A DNA stretch of 64,000 nt from Balneola vulgaris DSM 17893 (GCF_000375465.1 NZ_AQXH01000001.1:1077212-1141211); one strand, 5' to 3'; positions 52,497 through 62,906 are shown, numbered from the stretch's first letter. Notes: a model not told the origin generated them from the letters alone. Numbers and translations are program-made.

Positions 52497-53621
52497 TTAA
52501 GAATTTAGAAGCTTCATCAAGGCTTTTTTATTCTCTTCAGGAGTTGATGTAGGTCGACCCAAATCTTTTCTTGCTCCTTTCTTTATACAAACTTCCAGTA
52601 GAACAGGACCATCTTCCTTTAGGAATCTTTCCAAGCTTGATTTCAAACTATCTGAATCCTTAGCTTTAAAGACTTTTTTATATCCATTCGCTAATGCTAT
52701 TTCAGAAATAGAAATCTCAAATCCAACTGTAGGTTGACCACCTACAGAATCGTGAGCGCCATTATTCAGAACAATATGTCGAAAGTTTTTTGCTCCTGAT
52801 TGTCCAGTAATGCTTAAACCTCCCATATGCATAATCACAGAACCATCTCCATCAATACAGAACACATTTCGATCAGTATGAAGAGCTATACCAAGTGCAA
52901 TTTGTGAGCAATGCCCCATTGATCCTACCGTTAAAAAGTCGTTCTGATTTCCAAAATTTTGAGATACCCTAAACTCAAAAACTTCTCTGGATGGCTTTCC
53001 AGTTGTAGAAACGACGATGTCGTCAATTTCTAATTGTTCAAGAACTTGCTGAATCGCGGACTCTCTTGACAACATATAATCTGAAGCAACGCTGGATTTT
53101 AACTGATAAGGCTCAAAAGTATTTTTACGCACTACAATAGCAACAGGTGTACTTAAGTTAACAGTTTTAGATATAGCTTTTTTTACAAATTGAGATACAT
53201 CTGAAGTACTTTCATCTAGTACCATGTAGGGTATTTCCATACAGTCTAAAAGATCATTCTGAACTCTGCCCTGTTTTTTATGTTGAGGTTCATCATGTAC
53301 ACCAGGCTCTCCTCTCCAGCCTATCATTATCAACATCGGTATTCCATATACCTCTTTATCTGCAAGTGATAATATTGGGTTTACAATATTTCCCAAACCC
53401 GAGTTTTGAAGATAAACTAATGGTACTTTACTTGTTGCCATATGGTAACCACTTGCTAATGCAATTGCACCACCTTCATTCGCCGTAATAATATGTTCTT
53501 TGGAGCTTGTGTTATCTGTAAGGAACGCACAAAAATCTTTGAGAAGTGAGTCAGGAACCCCGCAATAAAATTCAATTCCAGATTTTTTTAATGCTTCAAA
53601 TAACAACTCATTCTTCACCAT
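52497..53621 (-). CDS. aepY: phosphonopyruvate decarboxylase
   Basis: A 374-residue thiamine-diphosphate enzyme that removes CO2 from phosphonopyruvate to give phosphonoacetaldehyde and pulls the unfavourable mutase step forward. The N-terminal FYCGVPDSLLKDFC and the ITANEGGAIALASGYH glutamate region, followed by IGWRGEPGVHDEPQHKKQG, are diagnostic of Ppd/AepY. The C-terminal cofactor motif is CIDGDGSVIMHMGG with the paired NNGAHDSVGGQ. The ATG overlaps the PEP mutase stop (TAATG), so the two steps are coupled. Confidence 0.93.
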   Translation of the reverse strand: MVKNELLFEALKKSGIEFYCGVPDSLLKDFCAFLTDNTSSKEHIITANEGGAIALASGYHMATSKVPLVYLQNSGLGNIVNPILSLADKEVYGIPMLIMIGWRGEPGVHDEPQHKKQGRVQNDLLDCMEIPYMVLDESTSDVSQFVKKAISKTVNLSTPVAIVVRKNTFEPYQLKSSVASDYMLSRESAIQQVLEQLEIDDIVVSTTGKPSREVFEFRVSQNFGNQNDFLTVGSMGHCSQIALGIALHTDRNVFCIDGDGSVIMHMGGLSITGQSGAKNFRHIVLNNGAHDSVGGQPTVGFEISISEIALANGYKKVFKAKDSDSLKSSLERFLKEDGPVLLEVCIKKGARKDLGRPTSTPEENKKALMKLLNS

Positions 53622-54922
53622 TATTTCCCTCCGGGAATTAATGTTAGTATGTCTTTAATAGACATCAAATTCTCTCTAGCTTCATAAGCTCTTTTATAAG
53701 TCAGGATTTTCTTAGCAGTATCAACCATTGCAGGATAAGCACTTCTTAATAATTGATTTGCATAAATCACGACATTTACCCCTGCTTCTGCAAGCTCATC
53801 TTCATACACAGAATCATAAGACGATGGTACTGCTACTAAAGGTACTTTACGGTCAAATTTTTTGTATTCTTTACAAAAATCTAGAATTTCATTTGGCGAA
53901 CTTTCCTTTGAGTGAATCATTACAGCATCGACACCTGCATTTATATAAGCTTTTGCTCTTTTAATCGCATCCTCTTGCCCCTGTTTTAAGATAAGGCTTT
54001 CAATTCTTGAAATAATCATGAAATCTTGCCCTACTTGTGCATTTTTTCCTGCTTTAATTTTTTCACAAAATCCTTCAATTGAATCTTGTTGCTGCGGGAC
54101 TTCTGTTCCAAATAGTGAATTCTTTTTAAGTCCCACTTTGTCTTCAATTATTATAGCAGAAACACCCAGTCTTTCCAGTGTTCTAACTGTGAAAACGAAA
54201 TGTTCGATTTTACCTCCAGTGTCACCATCGAAAATTATCGGCTTTGTGGTGACTTCAACGAGATCATTGATGTTTTCTGTTCTTGCAGTTATATCAACAG
54301 CTTCAATATCCGGTTTACCTTTACTAGTTGAATCTGTAAGTGAGCTTGCCCACATACCGTCAAATTCCCTTGATTCACCGTTAATCTCAACTTTAAGGTT
54401 TTCTACTATTAATCCCGTTAATCCTGAGTGTGCTTCAATAATCCTAACTGGTTTCTTTGCCGCAATTAATCTTCTAAGTCGCTTAACTCTTTGATCTGGT
54501 GTTATACCTATTTCTTTTAAAGCTTGATTTAACTGAGTTGAAGATATTCCATTTGTATATGGAACTTCGACTAACTCTCCCCCCCATACTTTCAATGTGT
54601 CAATTACTTGTTGTCTTGTTTCTTTCTGAATTCCCTCTTTCCAATCGTCACCATGTACAACATAATCTGGTTTAATTTTTTTCAGATTTGGTCTATAATC
54701 GAGCGTATTTTGAGGAATTACTTCTAATACTCCTTTTATATTCTCCACAACTCGTTTACGATACTCATATTCCATATGAGGTAATCTCTTATAACTTGCA
54801 ATTGCTTCATCAGTCAGCAAACCAACAACAACATCACCTAACTTTTTAGCTTGTTCAATAATATTTAGGTGTCCTGGGTGAACCAAGTCAGCACTCATGC
54901 CAACATAAACTTTCTTATTCAT
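53621..54922 (-). CDS. aepX: PEP mutase fused to an N-terminal cytidylyltransferase
   Basis: A 433-residue bifunctional protein. Residues 1-135 are a nucleotidyltransferase of the HxGH type ([14 protein letters not shown]15 and H18, and ISST at 126-129). Residues about 145-425 are PEP mutase, with [21 protein letters not shown] and the diagnostic EDK(260-262)-x5-NS(268-269). PEP mutase forms the carbon-phosphorus bond of phosphonopyruvate. The fused domain is thought in other bacteria to activate the phosphonate with CTP for transfer to a polymer or lipid. The fusion indicates that the phosphonate is meant for attachment to a macromolecule, fitting its position beside wzz. Confidence 0.93.
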   Translation of the reverse strand: MNKKVYVGMSADLVHPGHLNIIEQAKKLGDVVVGLLTDEAIASYKRLPHMEYEYRKRVVENIKGVLEVIPQNTLDYRPNLKKIKPDYVVHGDDWKEGIQKETRQQVIDTLKVWGGELVEVPYTNGISSTQLNQALKEIGITPDQRVKRLRRLIAAKKPVRIIEAHSGLTGLIVENLKVEINGESREFDGMWASSLTDSTSKGKPDIEAVDITARTENINDLVEVTTKPIIFDGDTGGKIEHFVFTVRTLERLGVSAIIIEDKVGLKKNSLFGTEVPQQQDSIEGFCEKIKAGKNAQVGQDFMIISRIESLILKQGQEDAIKRAKAYINAGVDAVMIHSKESSPNEILDFCKEYKKFDRKVPLVAVPSSYDSVYEDELAEAGVNVVIYANQLLRSAYPAMVDTAKKILTYKRAYEARENLMSIKDILTLIPGGK

Positions 54923-54923
54923 T

Positions 54924-56102
54924 CTACTTGTTTTTGATCGTTATAATTAATATCCAAAAGGCGCCTAACACCGTTCCAAGAACCATAAATGATGATATAA
55001 TAATCAGTGACTTAGGGCTGCTTTTTTCCACAGGAACACTAACGGGCTGTAGAACTTTGAACATAGGGGTTTCTTCTTGCACTTTCAGTTTCGCTTCTTC
55101 ATACTGTTGAGTGAGTGTATTGTACAAATCAAATGCGAGATTGTATTCTGAATTCAAATTCTGCTGTTCGATTTGTGCTCGTGCTGATAGACTTCCTTGA
55201 TTACTATCTACAAACTCTGCTAAGGCCAATTGTGCTTCCTCAAACCTTTCTTCAGCTTTATTCAATTGTTCTTTTATAAATCCTAAATCTCTTTGTACTT
55301 TTTCAATCCTGTATTCTGTGAGATAAGTAGTCAATTCTTGAATAGTAAATTGAGCTACTTCTGCGGCTAATTCTGGGTTTGGCATCGTTGCACTTACGGA
55401 AATAATGCCTGACTCATCATTTAGGCTTGCTCCCGTTTTACTCCTCAGAAACTCAATAAATCCAACTTCATTTTTCGTTAAACTTAAAATAAACGATGAA
55501 TCAATATTAGCCTCTGATTTATCAACTAATTTTTCTTCACCAAATAAAGACTCGATTAATTTTCCTGGCAAACCTATTGTATACTCTTTTACTGTAGGTA
55601 GAAGGCCAGGTTCTCTAATTTCTGTATAATAATCTATTAATGGTGCTGAAGTATCATAATCGTTATAGTAGAACACCTGATTCGCCAGACTATATTGAAA
55701 TGTTAAACTATTTACGATTTCAGGATATAGCTCCACTCGAATGGCATTGCTGTTAGAACTATAACTTCCCCCACTTAACCCAAGTAAGCCTCCGTATTGT
55801 TTAAGTAAACCAGAAGCACTTCCTCCGCCTTCGGTACTATACTCAGGCATCAAGGTTGCGTAAGCTTTGTATTCTTTTGGACTTAAAAGGGCTACCAAAA
55901 TTCCAAGCACAAACCCTACGGCTAAGAACTTATAGATAGTGGTTCGGTTATCCCACAGCGTCTTTGCTAGTTCTATTAAATCAATCTCATCTTCACTATC
56001 GATTTCATGATACTGATCAGCGGGTACCAGTCGGTATTCCTGAATTGGAAAATCCGTTGGATTATTTGGTGTCTTCGGTGGTTTTGAATCGTCTGTACTC
56101 AA
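54924..56102 (-). CDS. wzz: Wzz-type chain-length determinant / polysaccharide co-polymerase
   Basis: A 392-residue protein with two membrane helices (about 55-75 and 370-388) enclosing a periplasmic coiled-coil-rich domain. The Wzz N-terminal domain appears as [17 protein letters not shown], and the C-terminal Pro-rich pre-helix segment as [13 protein letters not shown]. There is no attached tyrosine-kinase domain, so it is the Wzz/PCP-1-like type that sets chain length with Wzy. It starts 68 nt before the second Wza-like gene ends and is followed by the PEP mutase gene after 1 nt. Confidence 0.9.
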   Translation of the reverse strand: MSTDDSKPPKTPNNPTDFPIQEYRLVPADQYHEIDSEDEIDLIELAKTLWDNRTTIYKFLAVGFVLGILVALLSPKEYKAYATLMPEYSTEGGGSASGLLKQYGGLLGLSGGSYSSNSNAIRVELYPEIVNSLTFQYSLANQVFYYNDYDTSAPLIDYYTEIREPGLLPTVKEYTIGLPGKLIESLFGEEKLVDKSEANIDSSFILSLTKNEVGFIEFLRSKTGASLNDESGIISVSATMPNPELAAEVAQFTIQELTTYLTEYRIEKVQRDLGFIKEQLNKAEERFEEAQLALAEFVDSNQGSLSARAQIEQQNLNSEYNLAFDLYNTLTQQYEEAKLKVQEETPMFKVLQPVSVPVEKSSPKSLIIISSFMVLGTVLGAFWILIITIKNK

Positions 56103-56170
56103 TGTTCCCTTGTTTTAAGCTGAATAATAGGGATTTATTCAATCCCCATAAACTTCTTTTCCTGTAAATT

Positions 56171-58627
56171 TTAGTTTCCGAGTCGATCTATGAGTAGAAT
56201 CACGGTAAGAGTACTGGTCAAAATAGCCGTTGTTTCCTGAAGAAATTCTCGAGGTGTCATTTTCTCTTTTTGAGTTTCTACTGGTTTACGTTGCACAATA
56301 ATCTGAGCGCCGTCGTACACTTCTGGGTTTTTCCTAAACCACCCTTTTCTTTTCACAGAATAAGTAGTTCCATCTGGCTGAGTTAATAGTACGCGTTTTT
56401 CACTTTCTTTTTGCATCCCGCCAACCCGTTCTAAGTAGTAGGACACTTTTTTACCGGGTACAAATTTCACTAAACCTTGTACTCCAACATTTCCTGAAAC
56501 CGCTACGGTATTCGGTACTCTTGGAACTACAATTTCATCTCCTGGGAGTAACTCCATATCACTCATGGAACGCCCAATTAGTGCTTCACTAATATCAATA
56601 ATTACTTGACGGTCATTTCTGTAGAGTTTGGCACCTTTGGCATAACCTTCAACCGTAAGGCCCCCTGCTCTTCTAAACACATCGGTCAATTTTTCGTTTT
56701 CGCTTAACAAGGTGTATGTACCTGGAAATACCACTTCTCCACGGATCGTAATGGTGGCTTGTTGTTCAAAACGAGGATTATTTCTTACATAAATTTTATC
56801 TCGATGCATTAGACCAAAAGTCTTTGCTTCGTCCATCAACCCATCCATTAAGGTAGGATGGTAAAATGCATCTTTGTTCGCATCGTCAGTAATGAGTTCT
56901 TTAAAAAGCTGAATGGATTTGCTATTTCTGTCTTCGGGTTTTTCTAATCGTGACACTTCCACTTCCCCTAAATACGCTCCTTCGGTAAAGCCACCTGCGT
57001 TCAATATCACATCGCTCAAGTTCATTCCATCGCTGAACTCATAGGTACCGGGCTTCTGCACCGCACCAAATATTTGCACAAATTTATTGGTTATACGTTC
57101 TACAGAATTAGAATAAACCTGAATTCGATCTAATCTTTGTAGCTTCATATTTACCGTAGCATTCTCATTCATTACTGCTTCAAAGTTGAGCGAGAAAAAA
57201 TCTTTAGTAAGATCTTCATTGGTTCTAACTAATTCTAGACGTTTAGTAAAAGCATCTCCTCTTATACCATCAGCGGCAGCAATAAGATCTTTGACGGTTT
57301 GAATATCGCCATTGATTTCATAAGAACCTGGTTGGTACACCGCTCCTTGGATGTACACGATGTTTTCAAGGCGATCTGAAATATTCAATATCTGAACACG
57401 ATCACCATTTTCTGGTACATAGCTCACTTCACCCGCTAATACTTTTTCAAGATTATAATCAAGTACAGTTCGAGCTACACTTGGGTCTTGACGTTCGTTA
57501 AGAGGGATTATCCTGTTTACATGAAATCGTTTTCCATAAGCTTGAGGCTTAAGATTACCTGCAAAAGTTAACAGATCGTTTAAACTTTCTCCTTCTTTAA
57601 GTTCATAGATAGCAGGTCGACCTATAGGACCGGTAATGGTTACTTCATTCTTACGGCGTGGTATAAAAATTCTATCGTTGTTTTGTAGCCTTATAGAACC
57701 CGTATCTAAGCCTTTTAGTAGGAAATCGTACAAATCAAAAGACGTGATTACTTCCCCATCACGAATCAATTGAATATCACGCAAGGAACCGTTTACGGTT
57801 GGTCCACCTACTCCATAAAGCACATTAAACAAGGTTGAGTAACTGCTGAAAGTATACCCCCCAGGGTTGTTTAACTCACCAATTACGAATACGCGAATAG
57901 GGCGTAAGCGAGTAAGAGTCACATCTAAAAAGATAGTTGGAGGATCTTTTACTAGCCCTGAGTAGCTTTGCGATAATCGTGTTTTTAAATAACTACGAAG
58001 TTCTTTGAGCGTTTGTCCTGCTACGGTAATTTGGCCAATGCTTGGAATAAAAATTCGACCTTCGGCATCTACGGCTAATTCGTATTGAAATTCTGTGGCT
58101 CCCCAAAGTGCTAAACGCATTTCATCTTCAGGACCAATAATATACCCCTCATCTACCGGCCCAACATTACTAGGTTTGAAGGCGTCGGGTACATTGCTAA
58201 AAATACTATACCCGAAATAGGGTAGTCCATCTCTTGTAGGAGTTGTTATTCTTGGAGCTTGATTTAAGGCGCCTGTCGGTTCAACTTCGTTGATATCTTC
58301 CACACCTACACCTGTATCTCTAAGATCTTGCACCATCCCACTAGAAGCACCTACGCTTGATGTAGACATACCCATTTCTTGTAACCAAGCGTCTATTTGT
58401 GCTTGCGGAACACCATTGGCTTTTGCAAAACGTGATAACTCAGCGGGGTTATCAGGATTGATACCTGCTTGGCGTGCCATAGCACGTGCCTGTGATAAGG
58501 TTAAATTTCTTTTGGATAGTTCTTCTTGCACAGAAGACTGTGCCACCACTTTCGAGGTAGGTGCCTGATAAGCTAAAACAGACAGTAAAATCCCCAGAAA
58601 TGCACCTAAGCTAAATCTTCGAACCAT
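56171..58627 (-). CDS. wza: Wza-like outer-membrane polysaccharide export protein (second copy)
   Basis: An 818-residue SLBB-family protein with a signal peptide ending near VVAQ (30) and a helical repeat stretch (LTLSQARAMARQAGI, then VPQAQIDAWLQEMG) like that of the first copy. The Poly_export domain is present (GPEDEMRLALWGATEFQYEL), followed by a series of SLBB domains (VFVIGELNNPGGYT, VYIQGAVYQPGSYE, VQIFGAVQKPGTYE, TIRGEVVFPGTYT). A C-terminal hydrophobic helix anchors the end. It heads the minus-strand polysaccharide cluster and should be its outer-membrane exit. The TATCTTTT sequence upstream (58690-58683) is a near match to a -7 box. Confidence 0.92.
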   Translation of the reverse strand: MVRRFSLGAFLGILLSVLAYQAPTSKVVAQSSVQEELSKRNLTLSQARAMARQAGINPDNPAELSRFAKANGVPQAQIDAWLQEMGMSTSSVGASSGMVQDLRDTGVGVEDINEVEPTGALNQAPRITTPTRDGLPYFGYSIFSNVPDAFKPSNVGPVDEGYIIGPEDEMRLALWGATEFQYELAVDAEGRIFIPSIGQITVAGQTLKELRSYLKTRLSQSYSGLVKDPPTIFLDVTLTRLRPIRVFVIGELNNPGGYTFSSYSTLFNVLYGVGGPTVNGSLRDIQLIRDGEVITSFDLYDFLLKGLDTGSIRLQNNDRIFIPRRKNEVTITGPIGRPAIYELKEGESLNDLLTFAGNLKPQAYGKRFHVNRIIPLNERQDPSVARTVLDYNLEKVLAGEVSYVPENGDRVQILNISDRLENIVYIQGAVYQPGSYEINGDIQTVKDLIAAADGIRGDAFTKRLELVRTNEDLTKDFFSLNFEAVMNENATVNMKLQRLDRIQVYSNSVERITNKFVQIFGAVQKPGTYEFSDGMNLSDVILNAGGFTEGAYLGEVEVSRLEKPEDRNSKSIQLFKELITDDANKDAFYHPTLMDGLMDEAKTFGLMHRDKIYVRNNPRFEQQATITIRGEVVFPGTYTLLSENEKLTDVFRRAGGLTVEGYAKGAKLYRNDRQVIIDISEALIGRSMSDMELLPGDEIVVPRVPNTVAVSGNVGVQGLVKFVPGKKVSYYLERVGGMQKESEKRVLLTQPDGTTYSVKRKGWFRKNPEVYDGAQIIVQRKPVETQKEKMTPREFLQETTAILTSTLTVILLIDRLGN

Positions 58628-58730
58628 TCTCTTCTTCTATTATATAATGTTACTCCGTAGAATCCCTTTTTTTGGGAAGCTAAAAAGATAGCATTTTATT
58701 TCTCAATTAGAAGTTAAATTAATGTTTTAT

Positions 58731-60797
58731 TCAAAATTTCAAGCGCATTTGCGCTCCAATATCACTTCTTGTATCTCCAATTATTTGGTTTAAGCCAGTA
58801 CTTATGACTTGCTTATTCTGAAATTGGGTAATACTGTATTTCAACCAGAACTCTACATTTTCACTCCACTCGTAATTCACAACGGCATACATGCGCTTTC
58901 CTGTATCACTGAGTGCTTTGTTGCTTAGCACGTATAACAAATCATTTTCAAATTGATAGACTCTCGCATCAAATGAGTCGGTATCAAATAAAGTCACTCT
59001 CACATCGATTTTTAATTTCGTATTGGGCTGAATGCGAAGATCTTGATAAAGTAATACTCCGCGCTGCTGTTCTTCCCCTCCCGCTGCTGGAACCCAGACC
59101 TGTTCAAATCGAGTGCGCCATCTCAAACTTCTTGTTTGTTGATATGCCAATTGAATGCGAGCACTTATCCGTTTGGAATTATACACTCTCGACTCATCCC
59201 TCCCCTCATTATTGGTAAATATCTCTTCTTTATCCTTCGTCTCCATCCGAAACAAGACGAGGGTATTCATACTTTGAGTAGGGTTCCATTCTATATCGGC
59301 TAATATATCGAATCCTTGTGAGGGTTGATCTATGCCCGATATTGGAGCTTCAAACTGATATTGATCGGCATATAGCCCAATGACTGTTTTTCTATTCAAT
59401 ACATGTCTTAACCCGATATAAAACCCTTCTTCATTCTGAGGCGCGGAAGACTGCTCCCCAAATCCGGCCCCGTAAATAGATTGGAAGTCTTTGGCATAAT
59501 CTCTGTAGAGTAAACTTAAATCTGTGGCACTACCTAAGCTCGTTTCGAGCCCACTCACCCATCCAATTCCTCCATTTTCAGAACGGGCTACTTCCCCAAA
59601 GAATAGTACTTGCCCAAATATGCCTTTATAATCTAGACCTGCAACGGAATGGTTTTTACCTTCAAAATAGTATCTAGCCGAAAGCGCGCTTCCTTTTACG
59701 ATATAATCATCAAAACGGGTGCCGTAGTAAGTTGCTCCAAAAATTCCATATGGATGAACTGCACGCACCCGCCCTCCCCACAGCGTGTGGCCCGTATTGT
59801 ATCTTCTATCACGTTCACTTTGTGTTCGATGAAATCCAGCTGAAGATGGAAACCTTGTAGAATCTTCCCCAACAATTGAGGCCGTGAAATTACGTCGAGA
59901 ATAAAACCCCGTCAGTTCTACATCGCCGCCATAGGTAAAGGCGACACCTCGAAAGGCACCACTTTCTTGAGCAGAGCTATAGCCTCGAACCCCACGTTCA
60001 TTTTTACCTACCGTTCCCACTACTTCTCTGCCTTTTCCAAAAGCGCCGCCATTCCACATTACCAAACCTTGGCCCATATTCAGGGCAAAATCCCCTATCA
60101 CAAAATCTTTGAGCCAGCCATTGTCTTTTAGAGCCAAATGTGCTGAAGTGTAATCGAAACCGAGTCCTCCACCCCATGGCTCACCGGCATCTTTTTCTTG
60201 GGTCATATTAAACTGAAGATGTTTCCCTGCCACTCGTATACGTTGATATACTTTAGCAGCACTCCCAATATATCCTCCTTCACTTTCTCTTCTTTTATAC
60301 CCCTCCTGCTCTTCCAACACCTGTTGATAGCGTATCAAGTATTCAGGCTTTAAGTTTTGTGTCCAATAATCTGGATTTAAATAAAGCGCCCGAAATCGCT
60401 CAGTTGAACCACCAATGGTTACAAAAGCACTCATGCGTTCGAAGGTTACTCTTCCTATTCCCGGCACCTTCATAAGGTCTGTAATCTGTTCTAATGGCTG
60501 AGCCGATCGATACCGAATGAGTGCCTGTGCAAGCTTTAGATTGAAGCCGGGTACCTGTAATAGTCTATCGATAGAAGCTGAATTTACATTCACAGGATTT
60601 GCCGCTAGTTCTTCCAGAAATAGTAATAACTGTTCCCCGTTGTCATCTTCACCTAACTCAACTTCATTAAAAGAGCGCTCAATTTGACTTCTGATTTTAG
60701 TGCGTGTTGAATCCTGCTGTTGAGCTATTAAATGAACAGGGGTCATGAAGCCGACGACTATCACACTACACGCTATTAGGGTACTATTACGCTTCAT
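58731..60797 (-). CDS. helix-hairpin-helix plus beta-barrel outer-membrane protein
   Basis: A 688-residue secreted protein with a signal peptide (about 1-25), then two helix-hairpin-helix motifs (residues about 70-125; NVNSASIDRLLQVPGFN and MKVPGIGRVTFERM) of the ComEA/competence type. A long beta-rich region follows, ending DIGAQMRLKF with the terminal Phe typical of outer-membrane barrels. The combination is known from Bacteroidota, but its function is not established; DNA or nucleoprotein contact by the HhH pair is only a possibility. A one-base TAATG overlap joins it to the PorV-like gene. Confidence 0.7.
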   Translation of the reverse strand: MKRNSTLIACSVIVVGFMTPVHLIAQQQDSTRTKIRSQIERSFNEVELGEDDNGEQLLLFLEELAANPVNVNSASIDRLLQVPGFNLKLAQALIRYRSAQPLEQITDLMKVPGIGRVTFERMSAFVTIGGSTERFRALYLNPDYWTQNLKPEYLIRYQQVLEEQEGYKRRESEGGYIGSAAKVYQRIRVAGKHLQFNMTQEKDAGEPWGGGLGFDYTSAHLALKDNGWLKDFVIGDFALNMGQGLVMWNGGAFGKGREVVGTVGKNERGVRGYSSAQESGAFRGVAFTYGGDVELTGFYSRRNFTASIVGEDSTRFPSSAGFHRTQSERDRRYNTGHTLWGGRVRAVHPYGIFGATYYGTRFDDYIVKGSALSARYYFEGKNHSVAGLDYKGIFGQVLFFGEVARSENGGIGWVSGLETSLGSATDLSLLYRDYAKDFQSIYGAGFGEQSSAPQNEEGFYIGLRHVLNRKTVIGLYADQYQFEAPISGIDQPSQGFDILADIEWNPTQSMNTLVLFRMETKDKEEIFTNNEGRDESRVYNSKRISARIQLAYQQTRSLRWRTRFEQVWVPAAGGEEQQRGVLLYQDLRIQPNTKLKIDVRVTLFDTDSFDARVYQFENDLLYVLSNKALSDTGKRMYAVVNYEWSENVEFWLKYSITQFQNKQVISTGLNQIIGDTRSDIGAQMRLKF

Positions 60798-61621
60798 TAT
60801 TTCAGATATATTTTCATATCTAAACCGGGGCTTGTCCCCAATATCTGATGATGTTGAACTACGAAGTTAAAAGAATATCGCTGAGCCTGATATCCTAGCC
60901 CCCCTGAATAGGTATTAGGCTCTGTAGACACCCCCACTCTCCCAACAAAGTTTGAAACAATATCCATTTCTACCCCAGCCCTGATGGCTAATGGAAATTG
61001 CACGTCTTTTACTACATCAAACAGAAATAAGGCTCGCTCTTCAAGTGAATACTGAATACCCACGGATATTGCACTAGAGAGTTCTTCATCCGATTCTTCA
61101 AAGTGATAGGCACCATTAAATAGGTTCGTTGCTGTAGCGGCAAGAACCCATTTATCTTGAATTGGGATGCTCCCTCCAACATCGAGTGTGAATGCAGAAC
61201 CTGAGCCATAATCTCCCCCAAACCCGAGTACATGTAAACCCGTTGACACTCCCCACTGCACTTGTTGCCACTCAAACGCGTAACCAAGTTTTATGTTTGT
61301 TTCGTGGTATAAATCATCCCCATAGCGGTGTATGCCTGCGCTTAACGTTCCATCTTTTATAGCATAACTGCCAGAAAAGGCAATGTCAGTAAGTTCGGAT
61401 ATTCCGTAATTCCGTAAGCTGTAAAAAGCCACCCCGTCAGGGTTTGAATATAGAGAGGAAGGATTCCCAAATAATGCCCACTCGTTATTAGCCAGTGCGG
61501 TTTGGGCGCCGCCTACTGCCATCGATCGAGCACCAATAATTGTTTGTGCTTTAAGGTTCGGCACTAGGATCAAGCCCAAAACAGCTAGTAGGTATAATTT
61601 TGAATACCATCGCACTTTCAT
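60797..61621 (-). CDS. PorV/PorQ-like outer-membrane beta-barrel protein
   Basis: A 274-residue protein with a signal peptide ending near KAQ (26) and a sequence start IIGARSMAVGGAQTALANNEWALFGNPS, the FadL/PorV-type N-terminal plug signature. Amphipathic beta strands follow to the end (GLDMKIYLK). PorV-like proteins assist type IX secretion or serve as surface barrels in Bacteroidota; which applies here is unclear. It is coupled to the HhH/barrel gene and follows the nonulosonic-acid pair after 109 nt. Confidence 0.75.
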   Translation of the reverse strand: MKVRWYSKLYLLAVLGLILVPNLKAQTIIGARSMAVGGAQTALANNEWALFGNPSSLYSNPDGVAFYSLRNYGISELTDIAFSGSYAIKDGTLSAGIHRYGDDLYHETNIKLGYAFEWQQVQWGVSTGLHVLGFGGDYGSGSAFTLDVGGSIPIQDKWVLAATATNLFNGAYHFEESDEELSSAISVGIQYSLEERALFLFDVVKDVQFPLAIRAGVEMDIVSNFVGRVGVSTEPNTYSGGLGYQAQRYSFNFVVQHHQILGTSPGLDMKIYLK

Positions 61622-61730
61622 AATACTCTCTTTTCAACGCTAAAGAATGCAAGATCAAACCTTTACATTCTAGCATTATTTATGAATAGTGCAAACTTTT
61701 ACCAAAAAGGAATGGAAGTAATCTTTGGCT

Positions 61731-62903
61731 TTAGTTTCTAACGGCCAAAATCATCTCGGCAAATTCCCGCACACAACCTTCCCCACCTTTCTTGTTGCAA
61801 ACCACCATTGCGGCTTCTTTGATTACATCAACGGCATCGGCTGGACAAGCTGAAAGCCCAGCAGCTTTTATGAGTTCTAGACAATTGATGTCATCCCCTA
61901 TATAAGCCACTTCTTGTAAAGTAATTCCAAGCTTCTCGCACATTTGTTGAGCTACCTCAAGTTTCCCATGATCACGTTTGCCTTGATGCAGAAAATCGAT
62001 TTTCAACTTTTTGGCTCGTTGCTTTACAATATTGGTGATTTCGCTAGTAACTAAGCCTGTTTTTATGCCTTGTTCTCTAATCAATTGGAAACCCATTCCA
62101 TCTCGAGTGTTGAATTTCTTCAACTCATCCCCAAATTCTGTGTAATACATGCCTGCATCGGTCAACACACCATCCACATCACTTAAAAATAGTTTTATGG
62201 ATGCAGCCACTTCGGTGAAAGGGGTATTTTTACTTTGATCTTTTTTCAGAAGTGCTTCGGCAATTTGCCAATCGGAAGGCTCGTCGATTTCGAAATAACT
62301 TTCAGGGGGCATTTTATACACACCCATGGTGCCCGAAATACGACATTTGGTTGCGAGTAATGATTCCTTTGAAGTGATATACATAGCGCCGTTTTCAACC
62401 AGTAAACCCTCAAAATCTTGTCGACGTGGGCGATTCAATGGGTCATAGTTAATGGGCTTTGCTCTACCATCTGTTCCTTCTTCCCAAATAAACCGTTCTT
62501 GCACACATACAGTGAGAAGGCTATCTACATTCGTGTGCTTCTTTTGCTCAAAAGCTTCTCGGATATGCTCACTCTTTAATAGTGGTGAAGTAGCTTGTAT
62601 CAACGCTATTTCATCGAAGTCAAACTGCTCAGCGAATTCTAACATTGCAGATTCTGTACTTGCCTTATCTGTTGCTGTTTCCGCACTTCGCTTTATCAGC
62701 GTAAACGCCAAAGCTTGCTGATGCTTCACTACTACTTCTTCAATTTCTGGGGAATCCGTGGAGATATAGATGTGGTCAAACACTCCGCTATGCAAAGCCG
62801 CCTCCATCGTCCAATAGATTAGTGGCTTCCCCGCTAAAGGCCTTATATTCTTTAAGGGGATACTTTTGCTACCCCCTCTTACAGGTATGAATGCAACTCG
62901 CAC
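61731..62903 (-). CDS. neuA: CMP-nonulosonate cytidylyltransferase fused to a KdsC-like phosphatase
   Basis: A 390-residue fusion. Residues 1-225 are NeuA-like (IPVRGGSKSIPLKNIRPLAG, STDSPEIEEV, ATSPLLKSEHI, ENGAMYIT), activating a nonulosonic acid with CTP. Residues about 235-388 form a KdsC-type HAD phosphatase (DVDGVLTD 242-249, VTSEI, GDDINCLELI). Similar fusions occur in animal CMAS and in bacterial KDN or sialate loci, where the phosphatase removes a 9-phosphate before activation. The gene is 3 nt downstream of the NeuB-like synthase. Sugar identity (Neu5Ac, KDN or another) cannot be fixed. Confidence 0.85.
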   Translation of the reverse strand: MRVAFIPVRGGSKSIPLKNIRPLAGKPLIYWTMEAALHSGVFDHIYISTDSPEIEEVVVKHQQALAFTLIKRSAETATDKASTESAMLEFAEQFDFDEIALIQATSPLLKSEHIREAFEQKKHTNVDSLLTVCVQERFIWEEGTDGRAKPINYDPLNRPRRQDFEGLLVENGAMYITSKESLLATKCRISGTMGVYKMPPESYFEIDEPSDWQIAEALLKKDQSKNTPFTEVAASIKLFLSDVDGVLTDAGMYYTEFGDELKKFNTRDGMGFQLIREQGIKTGLVTSEITNIVKQRAKKLKIDFLHQGKRDHGKLEVAQQMCEKLGITLQEVAYIGDDINCLELIKAAGLSACPADAVDVIKEAAMVVCNKKGGEGCVREFAEMILAVRN

Positions 62904-62906
62904 GGT

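Noticed and set aside
54018-54494. 158-codon plus-strand frame opposite PEP mutase
   Set aside because: It is antisense to a gene with complete catalytic motifs; Ser/Leu-rich shadow translation.
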